Shown here one piece after another: positions 48,898 through 59,681 of a DNA stretch of 64,000 bases; within the stretch, counting starts at the first letter, position 1, and the number at the start of each line of letters is the position of its first letter. A model generated the notes under the pieces. The model was not told the DNA's origin. It saw only the letters and a list, made by a program, of their open reading frames with translations, and made no database searches. Origin of the DNA: Mauremys mutica (lineage: Eukaryota > Chordata > Testudines > Geoemydidae). The DNA lies in NCBI RefSeq assembly GCF_020497125.1, contig NC_059077.1, positions 33,369,340 to 33,433,339 of the forward strand, read 5' to 3'. Made by a program: the position numbers and the translations under genes.

Positions 48898-49105
48898 GTT
48901 TTAGTGAGAAAGGCACAGGACTGGGAATTAGGAGACCAGGGTTTTTCTTTTCCTGGCTCTGTCCCCCTTTCTGTGTAATCTTGGATGACTCTCTCTATAC
49001 CTCAGTTTCCTCCTCTGTAAAATGCCTATTTGTCAAATGTGTAGTGAGACTAAATTTTAAAGCACGTTTTGATCCTTGGATAAAAAGTGCTAAGTCAAAT
49101 ATAAA
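48898..49105 (+). mobile_element. MIR-like SINE relic
   Basis: Ordered words 'aaaggcacaggactgggaat', 'taggagaccagggtttt', 'tacctcagtttcctcctctg' and 'aaaatgcctatttgtc', then 'aaagcacgttttgatccttg'. Confidence 0.7.
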
Positions 49106-49196
49106 GTAGCATTAATTTCCAATGAGAAATGAAGTTGTACTGATGGTTTTTGAGGATCCAGGTTTTAGTGGTGGGACATATGAATTTGAATTAAGT

Positions 49197-49503
49197 GTCT
49201 CCAGACCCTTCTGTTATTCTGGGAGACCTAACTTAATCCCTACTGGTTAATGTACGATTCATAGGCCATCTGGATAGAAGGAACGAACTTTTTAATTGCG
49301 GACTCAGTAGTTGCAGAATGATAGTCAAGTATGCATTTGGCTATCTGAAAGGGAGATGGTGCTATTTGTGTAATAGTTTGGAAGCACCAGAAAAAAACAT
49401 GCCAACCATTATATCACTGTGTTGTACTCTGCACGATATTCGTGAGAATAAGGGGGAAAAAGCCTTACTGCTGGGGGTGGTCCAGATATTTGCTCAGTGG
49501 TAA
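49197..49503 (+). pseudogene. PIF/Harbinger transposase C-terminal fragment (HARBI1-like)
   Basis: Reads LFNCGLSSCRMIVKYAFGYL then KGRWCYLCNSLE, PTIISLCCTLHDIRENKGE. This matches the last part of the DDE nuclease of Harbinger elements (F-N-x-x-L-S-x-x-R-x-x-V-E-x-A-F-G-x-L-K-x-R-W, C-x-x-L-H-N). The catalytic Glu position reads Lys (IVKYAFG) and LHN reads LHD. Only this end of the gene is present. Confidence 0.75.
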
Positions 49504-49987
49504 AAACAGCAGATGTCTCATAGTAAATGGAAACACACGGGGAAATATTGTTAGGGATGCCTATTGTTCTTATTTTGAGTCTCATCCCTGAAAATGTGTG
49601 ACTGTACAATCAGCCATTAGCCCGTGGAGGTGGAATTTGGGTTCACTGTGTGCATTGCTTATGGGTGATGCAAGTGCGGTCTTGTTCAAGTACTTTTTAA
49701 AAACCCTGTACATTATTTTAACTTTGTTTAAAAGTGTTTGACTTTCATGCAGTAATGAGTCATAATGTATGAATTTTAAATTTTTTATTATGAAACAACG
49801 GTGATGTAACAGACCAAAAATAAAATTGTTATAGAACCAATATTAAAACAACTTGTAGTCAAACATACATTTAAGAAAATAATAGTGCAGCTAAAATTGA
49901 AGATGCAATACAGGGCAGAACAACAGTTAAGGGGTGGAAGGCCTGAAAGTCACAGGGAGTACGTGCCTTGGTTCTGCCTCTTGTTCT

Positions 49988-50500
49988 TCACAGGACTTCT
50001 GGGATTGAGTGGCATGGTGCAAAGTTATCAGGGGTGCTGGGGTCCCTCCCAGGTGCAACTGTCCTCTGTGCCCAGAGGTTGACTCTACAAGGAGAATGGC
50101 CTCTGGGATCACTGCTGCAGGGGTAGGTCGGGGAGGAGTTGCGGGGTGGTCCCAATATTGTATTGTTGAGGGACTGAAGAGCATGGCTGGGTCCCAGTAC
50201 ACAGGGCTGCAGCGCCTGCTGTCCTAGCATCAGCCTGTGATGAAGCAGTGAATGTTGGCTTGATATAGCCTCCATGAGCTGCCTCTGTATCTCCCTGTCC
50301 ATTTCCAAGCTCTCTTTGGCTATGGTAATGCTTTCCCTGGTGATTGCAATGCTGTCCTCGGCCACTGTCACGGTCTTGTTTGTGAGCTCCATTTCGTTCT
50401 CCCAGTGGGTCCTCAGTACTGCCTCCACTTCTCACCCAGCTTTGATTTTTGGAGGAAGACACTGCTATGAAGTCTGAAAATGTCTCATCCAGACTTTCTT
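49988..50500 (-). pseudogene. possible Harbinger accessory (Myb/SANT-like) protein, C-terminal remnant
   Basis: The minus-strand frame 49988-50428 has an amphipathic segment WENEMELTNKTVTVAEDSIA then ESLEMDREIQRQLMEAI, followed by a Pro/Ser-rich tail. Harbinger elements carry a second gene for a Myb/SANT-like protein whose C-terminus is of this kind. Convergent placement 0.5 kb from the transposase relic supports the assignment. No Myb domain itself is visible. Confidence 0.4.
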
Positions 50501-50735
50501 TTTTGCCCCCTCAGGTTGGCCAGGCACTCCATATATGATAGAGGCCCTGTCCTTGGTGACCTGGCCATTGCAGATGCCGTGGCTTTTGGAGTGTGTGTGT
50601 GTATAGATATAGATATAAATCTGATTATTGTTCATTTTTCAGACAGGCCATGATAGCATTTTTGTAATATGTGTTTGTGACTTTACCTCCCTGAGATTCT
50701 TCTCAGTCTTGGAGAACCTCAGAGGTGGCAAATTG

Positions 50736-50736
50736 G

Positions 50737-50775
<39 letters not shown>

Positions 50776-50776
50776 T
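50736..50776. repeat. (GT)n(GA)n microsatellite
   Basis: A GT run passes directly into a GA run. Confidence 0.9.
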
Positions 50777-50927
50777 GATACTGGTTTGAAAAAAACACCC
50801 CGTTTACTATTTTTAGCATACTGGCTGAGATGAGACCTAGCACAAGTACGTCTACACAAGCTGGGAGTCACACTCTTAGCTCACAGTGTAGATGTAGCCA
50901 GAGAGCAGCACCTGTCTTGATAAGAGC

Positions 50928-51321
50928 AGTGGCTTTCCAAACTACTGTACCCCTTTCAGGAGTCTGATTTGTCTTGTGTAAACCATGTTTCACCTCACTC
51001 AAACGACTTGCTCACAAATTCAGAAATAAAAATACAAAAGTGTCACAGCACACTATTACTGACAAATGACTTACTTTCTCATTTTTACCTTATAATTATA
51101 AAATCAATTGGAATATAAATATTGTACTTACATTTCAGTGTATAGTACATAGAGTCCTGTAAACAAGTCATTATCTATATGAAATTTTGGTTTGTACTGA
51201 CTTTACTAGTTCTTTTTATGTAGTCTGCTGTAAAACTAGGCCAATAGGTGAGTTGATGTACCCCCTACAAGACCTCTGTGTACCCCCAGGGGTATGTGTA
51301 CCCCGGTTGAGAACCATTGGA
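50928..51321. mobile_element. TIR element of the 'gagaaccattg' type
   Basis: The left end cagtggctttccaaactact and the right end 'ccccggttgagaaccattg' are degenerate inverted repeats. The interior is AT-rich with 'gtaccccctacaagacc' and 'acccccaggggtatgtgtac' near the right end. Non-coding. Confidence 0.6.
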
Positions 51322-51487
51322 TTAGAGCACCCTCATTCCCTTGTGTAAAGACCAGGGAACTGATAGGCAGCTTGGCTTAAATCCCACTGAAAGTAATGGG
51401 AGATGGCCACTATTAACTAAAGGAAATGTTTTGAGTTTGACTTCAGCAACTATGAGTCCTTGTGAAACTCGAAGCAAACCCCCAAAC

Positions 51488-51600
51488 TGTAAAAGAATGC
51501 TAAACTGTATTATACTATTTGGCCACTTGGTGGCACCTTGTGTAAAATATCTTATTGAAATGAACCTCGGCCATACCTGGGAGAGTATTAAAGATTGGGT
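51488..51600 (+). repeat. LTR-like repeat, left copy
   Basis: Starts tgtaaaagaatgctaaactg and is about 110 bases similar to the segment starting at 52676 (tgtaatggaatgctaaactg). Its position left of a Gypsy pol remnant suggests a 5' LTR. Confidence 0.5.
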
Positions 51601-51794
51601 GACCATATTTCCCTATGCTGAGTACAGGACACCTGGTAAAATTACTCATATTCAAGCAAGTTCAATGGCAATCAATCGTATAAATGTTCAAATTAACATA
51701 ACGTTGACTGAGCCCCTGTTAAAATGAAATATTGCATAGTTGGATTCTTTTTATTTACCTTCTTATCTTTAAGGCTTTAGGGTTCACCTGGGGA

Positions 51795-51900
51795 GGGGTG
51801 ACATACGCATCCCTATGCCCCCCCCACACGCACACATGGGGAGAGATCACACACACACACCCACCCACACACACACACTCTCTTGTACACCTCTCTCACA
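51795..51900. repeat. CA-rich microsatellite
   Basis: Interrupted 'cacacacac', 'cccacccacac' stretches with a central 'tggggagagatc'. Confidence 0.8.
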
Positions 51901-52184
51901 TGGGGTGTAACCGATTGACCTGACCTTCCCTTTCCAGAGCTCTCCGCCCCTCCATGCCTAGTTGGGCCCCCGGGATGGACCCACCTGTCCTGGTACCTGG
52001 CACCTAAGTTCCCTCTAAGCTGCATGGCTGCGCAGCTGCCTATTAAGCCCCACTTAGGGCTGTGGCAGGGAGAGATGCCTCCCGGCCCCAGCGTGTACCT
52101 GCCTCAGCCAGGGGAGGAGCTCCTTCCTCAGTCCGGCCCAGGCCCACCGGAGCTGCTGGGGAGAGGAGCCCCTCCCTCAGCCCA

Positions 52185-52530
52185 AAATGGCCAGAAAATG
52201 AAGAGAATAACCAAATTGGATTAAAAGGCTGAAAGAGCTTTTACAACAGACATCACTCAGAGAACTGTTGGGTCTAGAACCTGGTGACTGTGTGTGTCAA
52301 ACTGGATGGAGAAAAGGGATGGACAATTTCAACTGTTGTAAAGAAAAAGAATTCAGTGCCTGCACCATCTGTGATCAAGACCAACAGTGGAGAGTTCAAC
52401 AGGAACTGTTGGCATCTACAGTTTGTTCTTCGGAAAGAGCAGTCAACAGAGCAAATTCTACAGCTGGCAGATGCAGAACAAGGTGACTCGGATTTCAAAC
52501 TGATCACAGCCAGTCGTTGCAGCTAATGGA
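52185..52530 (+). pseudogene. Ty3/Gypsy-type pol C-terminal remnant
   Basis: Frames give RELLGLEPGDCVCV, KLDGEKGWTISTVV and VIKTNSGEFNRNCWHLQFV. These match the end of Gypsy integrase (P-G-D-x-V-x-V-x-x-x-G-E-K-G-W ... Y-x-V-x-T-x-x-G-x-x-x-R-N-R-x-H-L). One frameshift lies near 52275-52290. No other pol domain is present. Confidence 0.6.
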
Positions 52531-52675
52531 CAACCAGATGACACAGTTATTGCATGTTCAGGTCATGTAATTAGAAATGAGACACACTTAACAAACTGAT
52601 ACATACTGAACTTCAAAGACAGTGTGATAGTGTAAATATTGTGAATGGTAGAAGTGTAAAACTTAACAAGGGAGA

Positions 52676-52950
52676 TGTAATGGAATGCTAAACTGTATTA
52701 CTGTTCAGCCACTCGCTTGTGCGGTCTGTAAAACACCTCATTTAAGCTAACCTCAGCTGCAACCTGGCAGAGCACTGAAGGATCTTATGATGAACACATC
52801 TGGTGTGGATAAGCAAGCTCTGTAGCACTCCATACCTGGTGCAGAAGCATGACAACACCCACCACCAAATATCATAAGACTTTTAATATAATTGCATGAG
52901 TTAACAACTCTGCACTTGCCTGAGAGACTGATCACCACTAATTGCTCAAC
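52676..52950 (+). repeat. LTR-like repeat, right copy
   Basis: Begins tgtaatggaatgctaaactg directly after the purine-rich 'aacaagggaga' (polypurine-tract-like). The first ~100 bases are repeated at 51488-51600. The right end is unclear. Confidence 0.5.
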
Positions 52951-53099
52951 GGTAGGTTTCTTTCAGTGATGGCTGAGAAGCTGCACTGCAGCTGCAGGCT
53001 CTGTATGGTGAGTTCATCCTTCAGGGGATGGTCCATTTGTCTGTTTTCCCAGAAAGCTTTTTCCAACTCATCTGATCTAGCGTAAAGTTTTATTTTTAT

Positions 53100-55695
53100 G
53101 TAGTTAATGGATTTTGTTTGGCAAAATCAAGCTAATCTACCCCATTCTTTGTGTCTGTGTCTAATAACACTTCCTTATTCACTTTTTCCATACCATTCAT
53201 GATTTTATAGTCCTCTATCATATCCCTCCTTAGCGTCTCCTCCTATGGAAGTTGTTTCATACCCTGGATCACATTTGTTGCCCTTCTCTGAACCTCTTCC
53301 AATTCCATTATATCCTTTTTGAGATGGGGTGATCAGACCTGAACATAGTACTCAAGTTGTGGTTGCATCATGGATTTATATAGTGACATTATGAAATTTT
53401 CTGTATTATTTTCTATGCCTTTCTTAATAGTTCCTAACATACTGTTAATCTTTCTGATCGCTGTTATGCACTGAGTGGAAGTTTTCAAGGAACCATGTAT
53501 GGTGACTCCAAGATCTCCTTATCTGGTTGTAATAGCTAATTTAGGGCTAATCTACACTTACCTGCCGGGTCGACGCGGTGAGTTCGACTTCTCGGAGTTC
53601 GAACTATCGCGTCTAATCTGGACGCGATAGTTCGAACTCCCCGCGCGCTCCGGTTGACTCCGGTACTCCACCACTGGAAACGGCGGTGGTGGAGTCGACC
53701 TTGGAGCCACGGACTTCGATCCCGCGGCATATGGACGGGTAAGTAGTTCGAACTAGGGTACTTCGAGTTCAGCTACGCTATTCATGTAGCTGAACTTGCG
53801 TACCCTAGTTCGACCCCCGCCCTTAGTGTAGACCTGCCCTTAGAATCCATCAATATATATGCATAGTTGGGATTAGTTTTTCTACTGTGCATTACTTTTC
53901 ATTTATCAATGCTGAATCTTATCTGTCATTTTGTTGCTCAGTCAGCCAGTTTTGTGAGATCCCTCTCTAACTCCTCACTGTTGGCTTTGGACATAACTAT
54001 CTTGAATAATTTTGTATCATCTACACACTTTGCAACTTCACTGTTCATCCCTTTTCCCATATCATTAATGCATATGCTGAATAGCACAGGTTCCACCCAG
54101 TACAGATCCTTGGGGGACCCCACTGTTTATCTCTCTCCATTATAAAAACTGACCTTTTGTTTCCTATCTTTCAAGCAGTTACTGATCCACAAGAAGACCT
54201 TCCCTCTTCTATTTAAATAGACCTTCCCATGTCTATTTAGTTTCCCTGAGAGCCTTTGGTGAGGGACAGTATCAAAGGCTTTCTGAAAATCCAAGTACAC
54301 TATATTGATCGGATCACCCCTGTCCATATGCTTGTTGCCTTCCTCAAAGAATTCTAATAGATTGGTGAGGCATGATTTCCCTTTAGAAAAGCCGTATTGA
54401 CTCTTCCCCAACAAATCATCTTTATCTACATGTCTGATCATTCTATTCTTTACATAGTTTCTAATCAATTTGCCCAGTACTGAAGTTAGGCTTTCTGGTC
54501 CATAATTGCCAGGATTGCCGCTGGAGCCCCTTTTAAAAATCAGCGTTATATTTGCTCCAGTCCAGTCATCTGGTGTTTTCATACTACATGCCACACTTAC
54601 TATCGTTAGTGTTTCTAAAATGTCATATTTGAGTTCCTTCGGCACACTTGGGGGAACACCATCTGGTCCTTGTGACTTATTACTGTTTAGATTCTCAATT
54701 TGTTTTAACACCTCTTCTTTTGATGCATCAATTTAAGACAGTACTTCAGATTTGTCACACAAAGAGAATACCTCTGATGTGGGTATCTCCCCCACATCCT
54801 CTGCAGTGAAGACTGTTGCAAAGGATTCATTAGATTTCCCTGCAATGGCCTGGTCATCTATGAGTTCTCCTTTAATGTGTAGTGGCCCCACTGCCTTTTT
54901 GGCAGGCTTCCCGTTTCTGATGTACTTAAAAAAATTACTGTTCATTTTTGCATCTTTCGCAAGTTGCTTTTCAAATTCTTTCTTGGCCTGCCTTATTATA
55001 CTTTTATATCTTACTTGCAAGACTTTGTGCTCCTTCCTATTTTCCTCATTAGGATTTGACTTCCAAATTTTAAAGGATGCCATTTTGCCTCTAATGGCCT
55101 CCATTTCTCCGCTATTTAGCCATGGTGTTATTCTTTTGATCCTCACATTTATTTTTGATTTGGGGTATACATTTAGTCCAAGCCTCTATTATGGTGTTTT
55201 TAAGTAGTTTCCATGCTGCTTGCAGGCATTTAACCCTTGTGACTGCTCTTTTTTTATTTCTATCTAACTAGAGTCTTCACTCTTGTGTAGTTCCCCTTTT
55301 AAAATGAAATGTTACTGTGATGGGTTTTTTTGGTCCCCTCCTCCCCCCACAAGGATGCTAAATTTAATTACTTTATGGTCTCTATTATCAATCAGATCAA
55401 CTAGTTACCAGTTGGACCAGATCCTCTGCTCTAGTTAGGACTAAATCAAGAATTGCCTTTCCCCTTGTGGACTCCAAGAGTAGCTGCTTCAAGAAGCCGT
55501 CATTATCAGTGGATAGAAATTTTATCTCCGCATCATGCCCTGAGGTGCCATTTACCCGAACAGCATGATGATAGTTGAATTCACCCATTATTATTACATT
55601 CAAAGAACCAACTCTGAAGCCCTTTCTCCAACACTGTAATTTTGAAAGCACCCTCAATGAGTTTGAATAATGGGACTCAGTGATAATTGCCATGT
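53100..55695 (-). pseudogene. long CR1 LINE copy (endonuclease end, reverse transcriptase)
   Basis: Minus-strand order from 55695 down: endonuclease C-terminal part (NVIIMGEFNYHHAV, STRGKAILDLVLTRAED), linker (RITPWLNSGEMEAIRGKMAS, VRYKSIIRQAKKEFEKQLAK), and RT (NKSQGPDGVPPSVPKELKYD, NITLIFKRGSSGNPGNYGPE, YLDFQKAFDTVPHQRLSGKL, then CVDDTKLF where FADD is expected). The 3' part runs from 53940 to 53100. Frames shift between blocks. A MITE at 53541-53842 splits it. Confidence 0.9.
53541..53842. mobile_element. TIR MITE inserted in CR1
   Basis: Ends ttagggctaatctacac and gtgtagacctgccctta (inverted). Two internal palindromes: gttcgaactatcgcgtc / gacgcgatagttcgaac at about 53598-53637 and 'ttcgaactagggtac...gtaccctagttcga' at about 53747-53813. 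Same family as 36027-36333 but better preserved, so a recent copy. Confidence 0.85.
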
Positions 55696-56950
55696 GATTT
55701 TTGGATCATGGATTATAATTCTTATGTTTTAAAATGTTGCATTACAAAATTAATATTGATGTGTTAATAGCACAATGTGAGATTCTGTATATGAAATGTG
55801 AACTGTATTAATGTTTTGGAATGCTAAACTTTTCAGTGTTAACACGGAAATAATTTTTGGTAGTGACAGAGTGTTTGCCACTTTGGATATAGAGGAGAAA
55901 ACCTATGAATAAAAATACAATTTTATTATATTCCATATTTTGTTCTTTGCCAATAGCACTTTTAATAAAATTGTAAAATTCAAATAAGGTACTCTATCAG
56001 CTCTGACTCTGAAGTGAGACATTTTAGAAATATCATTTATAATTCAGTTTGTTATAAATTTTCACAAGGGTGAAATCCTAGCCCCATTGAAGTCAATGGC
56101 AAAACACTGGGGGCAGGATTTCATCCAAACAGCCTGTGCCACCAATTACACGAGTGTCCTCATTCATGGTGCTAGTGTATCAATGGAACCATAGCCTGGA
56201 TCAGGAAATTACAGAACTTACTGTCCTCATCTTTACATGCTAAAATATCACTTATTATCAGATACATTTATGTATGAAGCCAATTTTAAAAGCGATGAAT
56301 TGGTTCATATTTGAAAAGCGTGACCCACAAATTATACAGTACAGTGATTCTCCAGATGTAAGATGGCTGTAGCCTGTGACCAGGATTTTCAACAGTGAAT
56401 AGGTACCATATTTCCCCTTTTTCGTTGCCCAAATTGACACCTGATTATCAGAGGGTGGGCACTGGTACTCAGCACTTTCTGAAAATCAGGCCCCTTTACG
56501 AAGTCTCAAGTTGGACATCCAAAATTAGAGGCAGCCAAAACCAATACTAACTTTTGCACATCTTGGCCATAGGATATAGACTTCTCTAAGGGAAATGTCC
56601 TGGATCCAAAAATAACACCCTTACCAAGCCAATATAAAGGGAAGATAGGGAGCAGAGTTCGGGCTGTTTGAGCTGAGCTGTGGATTTCCTTACTTTCAAA
56701 TCATTTGGAATGATTTTCATAACTTTGCTCCTATAGTTTTAATGTTTGCAAGACTAGTGTTCTTTCAAGTTTCTTGTAACATTAATGCTGGATTTCCTAG
56801 TTTCCTTAGTGTCTCCTGTTTGCTGCCATTTTATTTGGTCCTTCCTCTTCGTCACCTCTTTGTTAACATTTCCAGATAAAAGCTCCTTATTCTCAATGGG
56901 CTTTGGAGGTTCTAACACTCCTGTCTAATCTTTCATTTCCTAAGAAAATT
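55696..56950. other. intergenic, no feature recognised
   Basis: AT-rich sequence with the generic amniote words 'cccattgaagtcaatgg' at about 56080 and 'ctgattatcagagggtgggcac' near 56442, parts of a scattered repeat. No gene. Confidence 0.45.
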
Positions 56951-57346
56951 AGGGTTGCCAGTGTACCTTTCTAATTCTTGGTAACTGGACCCCTGAGGTC
57001 CTGCCTTCTTCTCTGCCTCGTCCTCCAGGCTCACCCCCTTCTCTGACTTCCCCCCCAAGGCCCTGCCCCTGTCACGCACTTCTCTCCCTGACCCCCCCAA
57101 CTCTTTGCAGGATCGTCTCAAGGAACCTGCCCTGCAGGTGGGAGGCAGCCCTGGCTGAGCAGGAGCTGGTGTGAGTTAATGATCTGGTGCCTCCCCCTGC
57201 CTTGCGGTAACCAGGTTTTTGGTTTGGGTGACATTTAGGGTTGCCAGATCCCTGAAAACTAGGCACCTGGCAATGCTAAATGGCACCCAGACACATAAGC
57301 CAAAAACCACACTGTCCAGGTAAAAATCAGATGGGTGGCAACCCTA
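56951..57346. mobile_element. hAT-type MITE with target duplication
   Basis: Termini agggttgccag and gtggcaaccct are inverted. The flanks repeat aagaaaatt at 56942-56950 and 57347-57355. The interior is C-rich ('ggccctgcccctgtcacgc'). Confidence 0.8.
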
Positions 57347-57355
57347 AAGAAAATT

Positions 57356-58980
57356 GTCACACACTATTCTCAGTCAGAACCCCGAGTTGTTATCAGAATT
57401 CTAATTTTGTACCTTTCTCAGATATTCCTTGTGGTTCCAGCTGATTAGTTTATTGTCTTGGTTCAGTTCATAAAGTAAATAATACCCATTTAGTTCCTTT
57501 AAGTTACTTGATATCTTTACAATTTGATTACAGAATTTCTGTCCTGTAGCCAAAGTATATTGAGCTTCAGTATTTAAAATTTTAAAACTTATATGAACTT
57601 TTCCAATGCTTGTTTGATAATTATGTTATTTGCCTTTTGTTTCCAAGGTTGAAAAGCCAGTGCATTGACATTTTGCTATTTAATTAAAACCCTGGTGTTA
57701 TGTAAATCTCCCTTTAATCAAACCATGAAAATGAGCTCTGGAAACAGACTTTAAAGGGAGCGGGGGGAGGAGGAGTTTCCTCTTGGCTGAGTCTCTTCTG
57801 TAAGGAAACTGTTTAATGTCAACATATGGGCTAAAACAGATGTGTAAACACATGGTGTAGACATGTTCCCAAGGCATTACCCTCCAGATTGTATAAAGAA
57901 TACAAGCTGAATATGATACAACTCTTTCCTGGTGTACCTAAAAATCCCCTGGTCCTTTTCTTGTCTCCCCTTCCTTCATGAATTCTTTACAAGGAGCATA
58001 TCTGTGGAAAATACTCCCAAATTAAAGCAAGGTTTGAGTAATGTGAATACTAAGGTGAGCTGAGTTAAACTTGTTTTAGACACTAGTACCTGAGTGATCT
58101 ATGTGCTTCCTTAAGAAAGCCATAACCATATTTTCATAGTGCTGTTCACACATTAACCAATCAAATAGCACAAAGAGGTCAAAACTTTCAAACTTGGGTG
58201 CTTGAAGTCTGCCAGCTAACCCCATACATTCACCCTTAAACCAGCCCTCCAAATCAAGGTACTTTGACCCGACACACTGCTCAACACCTCTGAACCTCAG
58301 GCCAATCTTTGTTTAGGGGCAGATGTGGCTTTGGGTGCCTGACTTGAGGAACCCAAGTTGGAACATTTTATCCTGAGTTCCTATTTGTGAGAACACATTA
58401 TTTATACAGTGGGGGCCTACAGTGAGTAGTCTAGGAATGTGGCATTTATGTTAGAGAAACATCTATAGGAGAAACATGACTCTGAGTGAAAGTGTGTGTC
58501 TAATGGAGTCTGGGACTGTGGTAAAGAATGTAAATAACAGTACTATTAATGTGACCTCAGGCCACACAAGAAAAAATATTGAAAACATATGAGAGCACAA
58601 GTGAATCCAAAATAGCAGTGTATTCGGAAAGAGGGAGTGAGAGCCCTAGCCTGCAGTCCCAGAGAGGGGCAGAGTCTATGCTAGAAAGTTTGACTGGCAA
58701 AACTTGCCTTGTGTTTGGTACAACCTGGCATGCGTCCACGCTTAATTTTGTGTCCTACTGCTATAAACGTTCCTCCAACAACAATCCCACAATGCAACTG
58801 TCCCTTCAGCTGTGACCTGTCTGGTCAAAGTTTTGAACTCTGCTGACAGTGTCTAAAACCCCTTCTCCTATTTGAAATACCTAGCATGTTTGCAGCTACA
58901 TGTGTTCCGGTTACCAGCTACCTTTCTCACAAGTGATGCAAGCATGGCTCCCTCTCATCCTTGTGTTACTTTGTGGTCTT
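57356..58980. other. intergenic, no feature recognised
   Basis: Unique-looking AT-rich sequence; frames of 60-79 codons near 58560-58815 have no homology I recognise. Confidence 0.45.
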
Positions 58981-59650
58981 GGACAGTGGTTCTCAAGCAG
59001 GGGTCCTGGGTCACCTGGGGGGGCCACGAGCTGGTTTCAGGGGTCCGCCAATCAGGGCTAGCATTAGACTCGCTGGAGCCCAGGGCAGAAAGCCAAAGCC
59101 CCACTGCATAGGGTTGATGCCTGGAGCACTGAATCCCAACACCAGGGGCTGAGGCTGAAGCCTGAGCAATGTAGCTTTGCAGGGGCTCCAGTGGTGTGGG
59201 GCCCTGGGCAGTGATGAGCTGCCAAAATCTCAACAACCGGTTCCCTATAAAAAGTTCTGACGTAAGGAGGGGAGGACTGGGGGAGGAGCAGGGGCGGGGG
59301 AAGACATACCCGTGGGGGCGGGGGCCCCTGCAGGCCTTGGGGCAAATTGCCCCACTTGCCCCCCTGGCAACCCTAGAGCTTGCAGCCCCCTCCCCCCTTA
59401 CCTTGCCGGCAGCTCAAAGCAGCAGGACGACTCAGGAGCTCAGCTGAGCTGCCCAGCTGGTGCTGGCGGCTGGTCCCGCTGCAACTGGGGGGAAGCGGGG
59501 GAAGGGCCGGGGGAGCCTCTCCCTCCCCAGCTGGGAATTCTGGGAGCAACAGGATGGTCCGGCCCACGGACCGGAGTTCTTTGCCCACCCCCTGGACCTT
59601 TAACAACCGCATCTCCATGGAGGTCTAATTTTAACAACAGGATCTTGGGA
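58981..59650. repeat. GC-rich repeat mosaic flanking the satellite
   Basis: Starts 'cagtggttctcaagcagggg' (element end of the gagaaccactg type), then 'gcctgagcaatgtagctttg', then 'caacaaccggttccctataa', and a G/C-rich stretch. Several turtle repeats appear joined here. Overlapping GC-rich frames are not genes. Confidence 0.5.
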
Positions 59651-59681
59651 ACCTGTGGGAACCTGCTCCAGCTCACCACTG

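Noticed and set aside
46000..59600. IL6ST, expected near IL31RA in mammals
   Set aside because: No gp130-like exon was recognised on either strand in this window; if syntenic it lies beyond the satellite.
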